Origin: Myxococcus sp. CA023
GTDB taxonomy: Bacteria > Myxococcota > Myxococcia > Myxococcales > Myxococcaceae
Reading direction: 5' to 3'
NCBI RefSeq assembly: GCF_010998615.1
Contig: NZ_JAAEAH010000002.1
Location: 62,001 to 126,000 of the forward strand
DNA length: 64,000 bases
Each line of letters opens with the position of its first letter. Positions within the stretch are counted from its first letter, which is position 1. A model generated the notes under the pieces. It searched no databases, was not told the origin of the DNA, and saw only the letters and a list, made by a program, of their open reading frames with translations. Made by a program: the position numbers and the translations under genes. Shown piece by piece: positions 1-8,955 of the stretch.

Positions 1-327
1 TCCACCACGCCGGCCATGGCGGTGGCGGCGGCGCGCACGGACGCCCCGGTGTTCGTGGTGATGAGCGTACGCAACGGCCGAGGCGGCGCGCGCCTCCGCT
101 TGGAAGTGGAAGGCCCCATCCTCCCGCCCGCGCCGGGTGAGTGCGCCGACCCGATTACGGAGCACACCGCGCGCGTGACGGCCGCGCTGGAGCGCTGCAT
201 CCGCAAGTACCCGGACCAGTGGATGTGGCTGCACCGCCGCTGGAAGGTGCAGCCGCCACCGGAGGCCGCCCTGCCCGCCGGGACTACGCCACCACCGTCC
301 GCTTCAGGTGCGCCCCCAGCCGGGTGA
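1..327 (+). CDS. Lipid A / lysophospholipid acyltransferase (LpxL/HtrB family), 3' part only
   Basis: The reading frame is open from the first base, so the start lies upstream of the window; about 108 C-terminal residues are seen. The tail carries the segment ending in YPDQWMWLHRRWK, which is characteristic of the C-terminus of Kdo2-lipid A lauroyl/myristoyl acyltransferases. These inner-membrane enzymes add secondary acyl chains to lipid A using acyl-ACP. The N-terminal HX4D catalytic motif is outside the window, so the assignment rests on the tail alone. The 3' end overlaps the oppositely oriented alanine racemase gene by 44 bases. A Pro/Ala-rich extension after the family core is likely disordered. 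Confidence 0.8.
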   Translation, partial: STTPAMAVAAARTDAPVFVVMSVRNGRGGARLRLEVEGPILPPAPGECADPITEHTARVTAALERCIRKYPDQWMWLHRRWKVQPPPEAALPAGTTPPPSASGAPPAG

Positions 328-1513
328 CGAGCTCGTAGTGAATCGTCTGGGCCCAGCCGGCCAGTGACTCGGCGGGCACGGACTCCTCGCCGTCGCGGCC
401 CATCAGGGTGGCCGTCACGGGGCGCTCGTCGGACGTGGCGCGTGTCACGTCCACGATGAGGTGATTCATCATCACCCGTCCCAGCACCGGACACCGGCGG
501 CCATTCACCAACACGTGCGCCTTGCCTGACACGAGGCGCGGGTAGCCGTCGTAGTACCCCACCGGCAGCACCGCGATGCGCGTGGGCTCCGGACACCGGT
601 ACGTGCAGCCGTAGCCCACGTAGCTGCCCGCGGGCAGCCACTTCACCACCTGGCTGCGGCACCGCCACGACAGCACCGGCTTGAGCACCGGAACCTCGCC
701 CAGCACCAGCCGCGCCGACAGCCGCGTCTCCGGCGACGGCCACAGCCCATAGAGCGAAATCCCCACACGCAGCGCCTCATAGCGGGCGCGGGGCAACACC
801 AGCGTCGCGGCGCTCGCGGCGATGTGCCTTTGCAGCGGCCGGGCCGGCGCCAGTTGCTCGGAGAGGAACGCCAGCCCCTTCTCGAAGGCGTCCACCTGCG
901 CCAGCGCGTAGCCCTGCTCCGTCACGTCCTCCGTGTTGGCGAAGTGGCTGAGCGCGCCCACCACCTCCAGCACGTCTCGGGACTCCGAGAGGAAACGAGA
1001 CTCCGTGGGCAGCCCCTCCAGCGTGAAGCCCTCGCGCCCCAGGCCGGTGTCGAGGTGGACGTGGACCCGCAGGGGGCGCTCCAGCTTCGCCGCGCGCAAC
1101 ACCGCCGCCGCGTCCGCCCAGCCACGGTCCGCCACCACCGCGTCCACGCCCTCGCGCGCCAGCACCACCGCCTCATCCGGCGCCACCGCGCCCAGGACGA
1201 GCACCTGCCGTGGCGCCAGTCCCCGTGCCCGCTCGTACTCCCGCACCTTCAGCGCGTCCTGCGGGGCGATGACATAGAGGAGGTCCACCTCGCCGTGGAC
1301 CACGGGCAGCACCTGCGCCAGCCCGTGCCCATACGCGTTGCCCTTGAGCACCACCCCCAGGGCGCGCGGCGCCCCCTGCCCCTCCAGGGCCCGGAACACC
1401 GCGACGTTGTGCCGCAGGGCGGACGCACTCAACTCCAGCCACGAGGAATGGACTGCGTCTCCTGGGCCACTGCCGATTGACTCCACGTTCACCTCCACCA
1501 CGCTCGCAGCCAT
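284..1513 (-). CDS. alr: Alanine racemase
   Basis: A PLP-dependent enzyme that interconverts L- and D-alanine and supplies D-Ala for peptidoglycan. The protein has 409 residues. The PLP-binding lysine lies in VVLKGNAYGHG (Lys57), in the N-terminal TIM barrel. The second catalytic tyrosine is in the VGYGCTYRC segment of the C-terminal beta domain, and YYDGYPR and GRVMMNHLIVDVT are also family signatures. The ATG at 1513 was chosen because upstream in-frame codons lack the family pattern and read across the divergent promoter region. The gene diverges from the sigma factor gene, with about 205 bases between them. It has roughly 20 extra N-terminal residues compared with typical Alr (about 360-380 aa). 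Confidence 0.93.
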   Translation of the reverse strand: MAASVVEVNVESIGSGPGDAVHSSWLELSASALRHNVAVFRALEGQGAPRALGVVLKGNAYGHGLAQVLPVVHGEVDLLYVIAPQDALKVREYERARGLAPRQVLVLGAVAPDEAVVLAREGVDAVVADRGWADAAAVLRAAKLERPLRVHVHLDTGLGREGFTLEGLPTESRFLSESRDVLEVVGALSHFANTEDVTEQGYALAQVDAFEKGLAFLSEQLAPARPLQRHIAASAATLVLPRARYEALRVGISLYGLWPSPETRLSARLVLGEVPVLKPVLSWRCRSQVVKWLPAGSYVGYGCTYRCPEPTRIAVLPVGYYDGYPRLVSGKAHVLVNGRRCPVLGRVMMNHLIVDVTRATSDERPVTATLMGRDGEESVPAESLAGWAQTIHYELVTRLGAHLKRTVVA

Positions 1514-1718
1514 ACCAGCAATGCGCGGGCCATGCGCCAGGCGCGGCCCGTACGCCACACCCGCCCGCGCGCGGAGCAGGCGGACGGCGGTGGCGACGCC
1601 CCGGGTCCATGTCGCCTCCTTGCTGGAAGGGCCACTGGGGATGCATTGTCGCCCCCGACGGTTGAACCGCCCGGAGCGGTTTTCCGGAGGCGGTGCCATC
1701 GACTCACGCGTGTCCCCC

Positions 1719-2618
1719 ATGGACTTATCCCTGGCCCAGGCCTTCGTCGCGGCACGCGGTGGCACGGAGGCGTCTTCGCCGGAGTCGCTGGCCCCACTCC
1801 AAGCACGGCTGGCCCGGGCCCTGGACATGGCGCGCGCGCCCTGGCCCGGGGTGGACCTGGAAGCCCGCCGCTTCGTCAGTCACCTCGCCCGGCTGCTCCC
1901 CGGTGACGACACGGAGGTGACGGTGGAGACCCTGAGCCTGCCGGACGTCTACCTCGCTCGCGCGGCGGCGGACGGGCTGCCCACGGCGCTCTCCGCGTTC
2001 GAGGCGCGCTACCTCCCGGAGGTGAATCTCGCAGTGGTCCGGCTGAAGCTGCCGCCCTCGGGCCTGGACGAGGTACGCCAACTCTTGCGTCAGCGCATGC
2101 TCGTGGGCAGCGCGGAGACACCGGCCCGGCTGGCGGCATATCCGGGCACGGGCCCGCTGAGTGGCTGGGTGCGCGCGGCGGCGCTGTGGCTCGCCCTGGA
2201 CTGGCAGCGGCAGCGCGGCGGACCGGCGGCCTCCACGGACGACGGCGACCTGTCGATGCTGGTGTCTCCCGAGGACGACCCCGAGCTGGCCTACCTCAAG
2301 CGCACGTACCGCGCCGAGTTCAGCGACTGCTTCTCCACCGCGCTTCTCGCGCTGGAGCCGCGCCAGCGCAACGTGCTGCGCCTCAAGTACCTGGACGGCC
2401 TGAGCATCGACCAGCTCGCCGCGCTGTACGGCGTGCACCGCTCCACCACGGCGCGCTGGGTGCTGGGCGCGCAGGAGACCCTGCTCCAGCGGACGCGGCA
2501 ACGGCTCACCGAGCGCCTGCGCCTCACGTCCTCCCAGCTCGACAGCGTGCTGCGCCTCATCTCCAGTCAGCTCGACGTGAGCCTCAGCCGCCTGCTGCGC
2601 TCGCGGATGAACGACTGA
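1719..2618 (+). CDS. RNA polymerase sigma factor (sigma-70 family, ECF-like) paired with a kinase
   Basis: 299 residues. The C-terminal half has a clear sigma region 4: LEPRQRNVLRLKYLDGLS followed by the helix-turn-helix IDQLAALYGVHRSTTARWV (about residues 208-254). A weaker region 2 surrounds the WLALDWQRQRG segment. The first about 150 residues do not match sigma domains strongly, so it is longer than a classic ECF factor of about 190 aa. The ATG at 1719 is the first start after the divergent promoter region; no good ribosome site is seen, so an upstream start is possible. It sits 12 bases before a Ser/Thr kinase whose N-terminus resembles an anti-sigma zinc finger, so the two are likely co-transcribed partners. 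That regulatory relation is inferred. Confidence 0.85.
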   Translation: MDLSLAQAFVAARGGTEASSPESLAPLQARLARALDMARAPWPGVDLEARRFVSHLARLLPGDDTEVTVETLSLPDVYLARAAADGLPTALSAFEARYLPEVNLAVVRLKLPPSGLDEVRQLLRQRMLVGSAETPARLAAYPGTGPLSGWVRAAALWLALDWQRQRGGPAASTDDGDLSMLVSPEDDPELAYLKRTYRAEFSDCFSTALLALEPRQRNVLRLKYLDGLSIDQLAALYGVHRSTTARWVLGAQETLLQRTRQRLTERLRLTSSQLDSVLRLISSQLDVSLSRLLRSRMND

Positions 2619-2630
2619 CGCGCGCGTCCC

Positions 2631-5609
2631 ATGGCCTGCTTGGATGAAAACACGTTCGTGGCGCTGCTGATGGGGGGCCTGCCTCCCGCGCGCGCGACGG
2701 AGGTGGATGCGCACCTGGACACCTGCTCCGCCTGCCGCCGCATGGTGGCCGAGGCCCTACGGGCACAGGCCCCCGACGACGACCCGCCCGGGGTCACCAC
2801 CGCGCTGACGAACGCCCGGCCACCCTCGGGAGGAGGTCCCTCGTTGGAGCGAGGCACCGCGGTGGGCCGCTACCTGGTGTTGGAGCGGCTGGCCTCCGGA
2901 GGCATGGGCGTCGTCTACAGCGCCTACGACCCGGAGCTGGACCGGCGCGTGGCGCTCAAGCTGCTACGCGTCGCGGCCCTGGGCCTGGAGGCGGAGCAGG
3001 GCCGCGCGCACCTGCTGCACGAAGCGCAGGCCATGGCACGCGTTTCCCATCCGCACGTGGTGCCCGTCTACGACGTGGGCACCTTCGGGCCGCAGGTGTT
3101 CCTCACCATGGAACTGGTGGACGCGCGGACGCTGCGCCCCTGGCTGAAGGACGCGCCTCGGACGTGGCGACAGGTGTTGGCGCTGTTCCTGGACGCGGGC
3201 CGGGGACTCGCGGCGGCGCACGCGGCGGGCGTGGTCCACGGGGACTTCAAGCCGGAGAACCTGTTGGTGGGCCAGGACGGCCGCGTGCGCGTCACCGACT
3301 TCGGGCTCGCGCGCAACGCCAATCCATTGGACGACGTGTCACCCCTGGCGGGAGGCACGCCCGCGTACATGGCCCCCGAGCAGATGGAGGCCCACGCGCC
3401 CGCGGATGCCCGAAGCGACCAGTTCGCCTTCTGCGTCACGCTATTCGAAGCCCTCTACGGCGAGCGCCCCTTCGCCGCCACCACCCCGCACGAACTGCTG
3501 ACCGAGGTCCGCGCCGGCAAGGTGCGGCCCGCGCCCCGGGGCACACACGTCCCGCCCTGGCTGCGGCGCGTGCTGCTGCGGGGGCTGTCCGCCAGAGCCA
3601 TGGACCGGTACACGGACCTGAATGCCCTGCTGGCCGCGCTTCAGCACGACCCGGCCTCGCGCTGGAAGCGCTGGTTGCCCGCGGTGGGCGGCGCGGCGCT
3701 GCTGCTGATGGCGGTGGGCCTCACCCACGCGGTGCACGCCAGCCGGGCACGGGCATGCCAGCGCGCCGACGAGGCCATGACCTCGGTATGGGGGCCGGAA
3801 GCGCAGCAGACCATCGAGTCCGCCTTCCTCGCGACGGGCAAGCCCTTCGCGCCCGCCGCATGGCTCCGCGTGCGGCGCACGCTGGATGCGTACACCGCGG
3901 AGTGGGCGTCGATGCGAACCTCCGCTTGCGAGGCCACGCGCGTGCGGGGTGAGCAATCCGAGCAGGTCCTCGCGCGGCGCATGCACTGCCTGGATGGGCG
4001 GCTGGCGGAAGTGGCCGCCCTCACGCAGCTCTTCACCCGGGCGGACGCGGGCACCGTGGAGCTGGCCGCGCGCGCCGCGGAGGCCCTGCCGCCGCTGGGC
4101 AGGTGCTCGGACCTGGCGGCACTGGCGGCGCGTGAGCCCCAGCCCACGGACGGCGCCTCTCATGAACGGGCACGGACGCTGGTGCGGGTGCGAGCCCTGA
4201 AGGCCGCGGGCAAGTACACGGAGGCGGTGGCGCTGCTGGAGCCCGTGGTGAAGGCGGCGAAGGACGCGGATGACCGCCACGGCGGCGCGGACGCCCTGCT
4301 GCTGATGGGACAGCTGCGGGAGGAGACAGGTCAGCCGCGCGACGCGGAGACCACCTACTTCGACGCCGTGTGGAACGCGGAGGCAGGACGCAACGACGTG
4401 GCGGCCGCGCGCGCCTGGACGCGGCTGGTGCATGCCTCCGGCTATGTGCTGGACCAGCACGCCCTGGGACACCGGTGGCGTGAGCGCGCGGAGGCCGCCA
4501 TTGAACGGCTGGGCGGTGACGGCGTGCTGCGCGCGCAGCTCCAGGCCCGGGTCGGCGCGCTCCTCTTCGCGCAGGGGCGCTACACGGAGGCGGCCGAGCA
4601 GCAGGAGTCCGCCCTCTCGCGATTGGAAGCCACCTATGGGCCTGACAGCCTGGAGGTCACCGACGTCCGGCTCGAGCTGGGTGCCACGCGCATGGCCCAA
4701 CTGCGCGCCGACGAGGCGATGCGGCTCTTCGAACAGGCGCTGAGCACGCGCCGCGCGGCCCTGGGGCCCAGCCATCCGGACGTGGCACGTGCCCAGCTGG
4801 AGCTGGCCTATGCGCACTGGAGCAGGTCTGACGTCAAACAGGTGGAAACCCTGGCCCGCGGCGCGCTGGAGGTCTTCGAGCGCGCGCTCGGCCCCGAGCA
4901 CCCGAATGTCGCCTCCGCCATCAATCCCCTGGCCGCGGCCCTCCAGCGGATGAACCGCTCCGATGAGGCGCTGCGGCTCCAGGAGCGTGCGCTGGACATC
5001 GCGCTCAAGGTCGAAGGCGCGGACGGCGCGGGCGCGCTCATCACCCTGGGCAACCTGGCCACGCTGATGGCGCGTGCCGGCCGCTCCGAAGAGGCCCTGA
5101 CCCGCTTCCACACCATGCTCGCGCCGCTGGAGCAGCGGCTGGGCGCCCAGCATCCCTACGTGGCCCAGACGCTGCGGGCCACGGGCAAACTCTTGATGAT
5201 GGACCAGCGCTACACCGAAGCCCTGCCCTACCTCGAGCGCGCCCGCGTCATCCTCGATGCGCGCGAGGACGATGCCTACGGCTACCGGACGGGGACGCTG
5301 ATGGACCTGGGCCGCACGCTGCTGGCGCTGCACCGACCGCTTCAGGCCGCCGAACTCCTGGAGCGGGTGGTGGCCAGCGGAGCCCGGTCGCCACAGGCGC
5401 CCAGCGAGCAGGCACGCGCGCGTTTCCTCCTGGCGCAAGCGCTTTGGGACGCGAAGCGGGACCGGTCCCGCGCGCTTCAGTTGGCGGAGGAAGCCCGTGA
5501 GTCATTGGTGACGCTGGGGACGTCAGGGCAGGAAGCGCTGGAGGAAGTGGATGCCTGGCGGGCACGCCTGCCCAGGCCCCCACACATTCCCGCCGCGCGA
5601 GCCCCCTGA
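2631..5609 (+). CDS. Ser/Thr protein kinase with N-terminal anti-sigma-like zinc finger, TM segment and TPR tail
   Basis: 992 residues. Residues 1-45 hold a His28-x3-Cys32-x2-Cys35 motif like the zf-HC2 fold of anti-sigma factors. The kinase domain covers about 80-335: glycine loop GGMGVVY, Lys110 in VALKLLR, catalytic loop HGDFKPENLL (203-212), DFG, and GTPAYMAPEQ. The catalytic loop reads HGD instead of HRD, so it is a non-RD kinase. One hydrophobic helix at about 345-367 places the kinase in the cytoplasm. The rest is tetratricopeptide repeats of the kinesin-light-chain type. It lies 12 bases after the sigma factor gene. The layout suggests that kinase and zinc finger together control the sigma factor; this is inference. 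Confidence 0.93.
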   Translation: MACLDENTFVALLMGGLPPARATEVDAHLDTCSACRRMVAEALRAQAPDDDPPGVTTALTNARPPSGGGPSLERGTAVGRYLVLERLASGGMGVVYSAYDPELDRRVALKLLRVAALGLEAEQGRAHLLHEAQAMARVSHPHVVPVYDVGTFGPQVFLTMELVDARTLRPWLKDAPRTWRQVLALFLDAGRGLAAAHAAGVVHGDFKPENLLVGQDGRVRVTDFGLARNANPLDDVSPLAGGTPAYMAPEQMEAHAPADARSDQFAFCVTLFEALYGERPFAATTPHELLTEVRAGKVRPAPRGTHVPPWLRRVLLRGLSARAMDRYTDLNALLAALQHDPASRWKRWLPAVGGAALLLMAVGLTHAVHASRARACQRADEAMTSVWGPEAQQTIESAFLATGKPFAPAAWLRVRRTLDAYTAEWASMRTSACEATRVRGEQSEQVLARRMHCLDGRLAEVAALTQLFTRADAGTVELAARAAEALPPLGRCSDLAALAAREPQPTDGASHERARTLVRVRALKAAGKYTEAVALLEPVVKAAKDADDRHGGADALLLMGQLREETGQPRDAETTYFDAVWNAEAGRNDVAAARAWTRLVHASGYVLDQHALGHRWRERAEAAIERLGGDGVLRAQLQARVGALLFAQGRYTEAAEQQESALSRLEATYGPDSLEVTDVRLELGATRMAQLRADEAMRLFEQALSTRRAALGPSHPDVARAQLELAYAHWSRSDVKQVETLARGALEVFERALGPEHPNVASAINPLAAALQRMNRSDEALRLQERALDIALKVEGADGAGALITLGNLATLMARAGRSEEALTRFHTMLAPLEQRLGAQHPYVAQTLRATGKLLMMDQRYTEALPYLERARVILDAREDDAYGYRTGTLMDLGRTLLALHRPLQAAELLERVVASGARSPQAPSEQARARFLLAQALWDAKRDRSRALQLAEEARESLVTLGTSGQEALEEVDAWRARLPRPPHIPAARAP

Positions 5610-5669
5610 ATGCCTGACACCCGACAGAGGGTTTCCGGATAGATGCAAAGCGCATTAAAGGGAGGGCGG

Positions 5670-6335
5670 ATGCGAACGCTCTTCATTGGAGACGTGCACG
5701 GGTGCGCGGAGGAACTGGACGCGCTGCTGACGCAGTGCGCCTGGCGACCGGACGACCGCGTGGTGCTGGTGGGGGACCTGGTGGCGAAGGGCCCGGACTC
5801 CGCCGGTGTGGTGCGCCGTGCGCGTGAGAAGGGCTTCCTGGCGGTGCGGGGCAACCATGACGCCCACGTGCTGCGCTGGCACGCCGGCCGGGGGCCGCGC
5901 GGCAAGAAACTGAAGCCCGAGCATCAGCAGGTGCTGGACACCCTGACGCCCGAGGACTGGGCGTGGCTGGAGTCCCAGCCGCTGTACCGCTTCTTCCCCG
6001 AGCTGAACGTGGTCGCCGTGCACGGCGGACTGGTGCCAGGCGTGCCGCTGGAGGCGCAGAAGGAAGACGAGCTGCTCAACCTGCGCAGCATCCTGCCGGA
6101 TGGGACGCCGTCGAAGCGCGTGGACGCGGGCGCGCCCTGGGCCAGCCTGTGGCAGGGGCCGGAGCTGGTCATCTTCGGCCACGACGCCATGCGGGGCATC
6201 CAACGGCACCCGCATGCGGTGGGGCTGGACTCCGGCTGCGTGTACGGCGGCAAGCTCTCCGCCTACGTGATGCCGGAGGGCCGCATCGTGTCCATCCTGG
6301 CGAAGCGCGCCTACGTGGATGTGGACGCTTCCTAG
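5670..6335 (+). CDS. Metallophosphoesterase, ApaH/PPP family
   Basis: 221 residues with all PPP-family metal motifs in order: GDVHG (7-11), GDLVAKGP (35-42), GNHD (61-64), VAVHGG and IFGHD. This is the fold of diadenosine tetraphosphatase (ApaH) and PrpE/PP1-like bacterial phosphatases, with a di-metal centre. The real substrate (Ap4A or phosphoprotein) cannot be told from sequence. The ATG at 5670 is preceded by a strong GGAGGG ribosome site. It follows the kinase gene by 60 bases on the same strand, so a phosphatase role beside the kinase is possible. The stop codon lies in the loop of a long hairpin at 6321-6352. Confidence 0.88.
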   Translation: MRTLFIGDVHGCAEELDALLTQCAWRPDDRVVLVGDLVAKGPDSAGVVRRAREKGFLAVRGNHDAHVLRWHAGRGPRGKKLKPEHQQVLDTLTPEDWAWLESQPLYRFFPELNVVAVHGGLVPGVPLEAQKEDELLNLRSILPDGTPSKRVDAGAPWASLWQGPELVIFGHDAMRGIQRHPHAVGLDSGCVYGGKLSAYVMPEGRIVSILAKRAYVDVDAS

Positions 6336-6352
6336 AAGAAGGGAGCGTCCAC
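6321..6352. terminator. Bidirectional terminator-like hairpin
   Basis: The arms GTGGACGCTTCC and GGGAGCGTCCAC form a 12-pair stem with one G-T pair around an 8-base loop. It lies between two convergent genes, with the upstream gene's TAG in the loop. There is no T-run, so a role in termination or mRNA 3' end protection is inferred. Confidence 0.55.
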
Positions 6353-6360
6353 GCGCTTCA

Positions 6361-7653
6361 TCACGTCGCCGGGGGCCGCACCACCAACACGGGCCGGTCC
6401 GTGCGCAGCAGCAGGGACTGCGTCACCGAGCCCAACACGGCGCGCTTCCAGCCCGACCGCCCATGCGTGCCCATGACGATGGCGCTCACACCGAGCCGCT
6501 CGGCCGCCTGCGCCAGCGTGGCCACCACGTCCTTGCTGCCGGGGATGATGTTCAGCCGCACGGTCCGGTCGTTCGCGCTCTTGGGGACGAGCGCCGAGAG
6601 TTGCTCGCGCATCTGGGCCTCCTCCTCGAGCGACGGCTTCGATTCCGTGGCGTGCACCAGATGCACCGTGCCGCCCGGGGCCGTCAACGCGAAGGCATGG
6701 GCCACCGCGCGGTTGCCTGTCTCCGAGAAGTCCGTGGCCACCATCACCTCGCGGTACTCCGGCAACGGCGTGTCCGTGCCCACCGTCATCGCCTGCGCGG
6801 GCACGCACACCACGGACATCCGCGCCAGCCGCAGCGCATGACGCGACACGCTCCACAGCCGACCCAGCGCGCGGCGGTGGTGCGTGCCCACCACCAGCAG
6901 GTCCGCGTGCTCCTGCTCGGCCAGGTCCACCAGGTGGTCGGCGATGCGCCCCACGCCCACCTCCACGCGAGTGCGCACGGGCGTTCCGCCCTGGGCCAGC
7001 GGGGCCAGCAACTCCGTGCACTCCCGCTCCAGCACCTGCTGCAGCTCGGGCAGGGCGTCACCGAAGGCCAAGGCCTGCCGCAGCCCCAGGCGGCGGGCTT
7101 CCTCCTCGGGCCAGTAGACGCGTCCACCCACCACGTCCACCCGGCCCCCCTTGCTCAACGTCAGCACCCAGTCGCGCGCCGCCTCGAAGGGCAGGGAGCG
7201 GTCCACACCGAGGAACACCTTCAGGGGCCGCTCGCCCCGGACCCACGCCTCCAGCGGTGCAGGGTCGCGCATGACGAGCAGGGGCACCGTCAGCGACTGC
7301 GCCATCCGGTCCACCGTGCCACCCTCGCCCCCGAAGGGCGATTCGTCCGCGGCTCGCGATGCCACCACCAGCGAGGCCCCCTGCTCCCGGCAGAACCCCT
7401 CCAGCATCACCGCCGGCTCGCCGGTGAGGAGCACGGGCTCCACCTTCACACCCAGCTGCTCCAGGCGCTTCGTCTCGTCGCTCAGCACCGCCTCGGCGGA
7501 CCCCAACAGGGCTTTGCCGAAGGCGCGCACGGAGTCGGGGTTGAGGACATGAACCAGCCACAAGGACGTACCGGCCTTGCGAGCCAGCTCCGCGGCCAGC
7601 GTGGAGGCCCGCCGCGCGGTGTCGGAGAAGTTGGTGGCACAGACAATGGACAT
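6361..7653 (-). CDS. Triple-domain universal stress protein
   Basis: 429 residues made of three tandem UspA folds, roughly 1-140, 150-285 and 290-429. Domain 1 starts with IVCATNFSDTARRA and domain 3 with VMVATDFSETGNRA. Only domain 3 keeps the full ATP-binding G-2x-G-9x-G pattern (GTHGRSGWKRAVLG); domain 2 has a degenerate GTHHRRALGR. Most bacterial USPs have one or two domains. The ATG at 7653 begins MSIVCATNFSD; longer in-frame starts add residues outside the fold. It lies 35 bases downstream of the D-lactate dehydrogenase gene on the same strand, so the two are probably co-transcribed, suggesting expression under low oxygen or energy stress (inference). Confidence 0.9.
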   Translation of the reverse strand: MSIVCATNFSDTARRASTLAAELARKAGTSLWLVHVLNPDSVRAFGKALLGSAEAVLSDETKRLEQLGVKVEPVLLTGEPAVMLEGFCREQGASLVVASRAADESPFGGEGGTVDRMAQSLTVPLLVMRDPAPLEAWVRGERPLKVFLGVDRSLPFEAARDWVLTLSKGGRVDVVGGRVYWPEEEARRLGLRQALAFGDALPELQQVLERECTELLAPLAQGGTPVRTRVEVGVGRIADHLVDLAEQEHADLLVVGTHHRRALGRLWSVSRHALRLARMSVVCVPAQAMTVGTDTPLPEYREVMVATDFSETGNRAVAHAFALTAPGGTVHLVHATESKPSLEEEAQMREQLSALVPKSANDRTVRLNIIPGSKDVVATLAQAAERLGVSAIVMGTHGRSGWKRAVLGSVTQSLLLRTDRPVLVVRPPAT

Positions 7654-7688
7654 GGCAGCTCCAGGTTCGAAAGGGCGTGGAGTGGAAA

Positions 7689-8705
7689 TCAACGCGCGCG
7701 TAGCACCTGCTCGGCGCGCACCTCGTTCACCAGGGGCTCGCCACGTTCAAAGGCCTGAAGGCTCGCCAGGGTCGTCTCGGCGATGTTGGCGAGCGCCTCA
7801 TGGGTGAGGAAGGCCTGATGCGACGTGACGAGCACGTTCGGAAAGGTGAGCAGCCGCGCCAGCACGTCATCCTGGAGCACCTGCCCGGAGAGGTCCTGAA
7901 AGAAGACGCCCTCCTCTTCTTCATACACATCCAGTCCGGCGCCGCCGATGTGGCCGGACTTGAGCGCGGCGACCAGCGCCTTGCTGTCAATGAGCGCGCC
8001 GCGGCCGGTGTTGACGAGCACCACGCCCCGCTTCATCCGCGCCAGCGCCGCCGCGTCCACCAGGTGCCGCGTGCCCGGCGTCAGCGGGACATGCAGCGAG
8101 AGGATGTCCGACTCGGAGAAGAGCGTGTCGAGCGGGGCGTAGCGCACGCCCAGCTCGCGCTCGAAGGCCGCGTCCGGCGCCACGTCGTAGCAGAGCACGT
8201 TGCAACCGAAGCCCTTGAAGATGCGCGCCGCCACGCGGCCGATGCGGCCCGTTCCCACCACGCCCACCGTCTTGCCGGCGAGGTCGAAACCCACCAGCCC
8301 GTCGAGCGAGAAGTTCCAATCACGCACGCGTGAGAAGGCACGCGGGATGTGACGGTTGAGGGACATCACCAACGCCACCGCGTGCTCGGCCACCGCGTGG
8401 GGTGAGTACTCCGGCACACGCGTGACGCGCATGTCCAGCCGCCGCGCCGCTTCGAGGTCCACGTGGTTGTAGCCCGCGGAGCGTGCCGCCACGAGCCGCA
8501 CCCCACCCGCGTGCAGCACCTCCAGCGTGGCCGCGTCCACCTTGTCGTTGACGAAGGAACACACGGCGGGGAAGCCCTCCGCCAGTGGTGCCGTCTGGAG
8601 CGTCAGGCGCGGCTCGAAGTAGGTGAGCGCATGTCCGAAACGTGCGTTGGCGGCCTCCAGCGCGTCCCGGTCGTATCGGTGTGTGTCAAAGACAGCCACC
8701 CGCAT
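7689..8705 (-). CDS. ldhA: D-lactate dehydrogenase (2-hydroxyacid dehydrogenase family)
   Basis: 338 residues, the usual length for fermentative D-LDH. The NAD-binding Rossmann motif GTGRIG is at 151-156. Catalytic residues are Arg235 (VNTGRGALID), Glu264 and His296. The TSHQAFLTHEAL segment is typical of the LdhA subgroup rather than of phosphoglycerate or formate dehydrogenases. It reduces pyruvate to D-lactate with NADH in the cytoplasm. The ATG at 8705 starts MRVAVFDTHRYD, matching the family N-terminus. It is the first gene of a likely two-gene operon with the triple USP gene and is divergent from pncB. Confidence 0.88.
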   Translation of the reverse strand: MRVAVFDTHRYDRDALEAANARFGHALTYFEPRLTLQTAPLAEGFPAVCSFVNDKVDAATLEVLHAGGVRLVAARSAGYNHVDLEAARRLDMRVTRVPEYSPHAVAEHAVALVMSLNRHIPRAFSRVRDWNFSLDGLVGFDLAGKTVGVVGTGRIGRVAARIFKGFGCNVLCYDVAPDAAFERELGVRYAPLDTLFSESDILSLHVPLTPGTRHLVDAAALARMKRGVVLVNTGRGALIDSKALVAALKSGHIGGAGLDVYEEEEGVFFQDLSGQVLQDDVLARLLTFPNVLVTSHQAFLTHEALANIAETTLASLQAFERGEPLVNEVRAEQVLRAR

Positions 8706-8955
8706 GCCCGCTCCCTTGCCCGGCGAGTCATTCTCGCCGCGTGCCACCAGCGTCAATGCAAGGCCTGCTCCATGCAGCCCCATGCCGTCGGACCTCGACA
8801 GCCGCGCAAAGGATGCGCAGCCAGGGGGCGTGCGGCAAAAGCTGCACGAGCGGCGGGCGCCTGCTCGCCGGGCAGCGGACTTGTGGGAGCGCGCGTCGAG
8901 GCCAGGGCCTAGCTTGAGTTTGAGGCGCCAGTGCCCCTTCGAGCGGAGCCCCGAC

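Noticed and set aside
3441-5438. 665-codon open frame on the minus strand opposite the TPR kinase
   Set aside because: It has no recognisable motif and poor codon bias compared with the kinase on the other strand.
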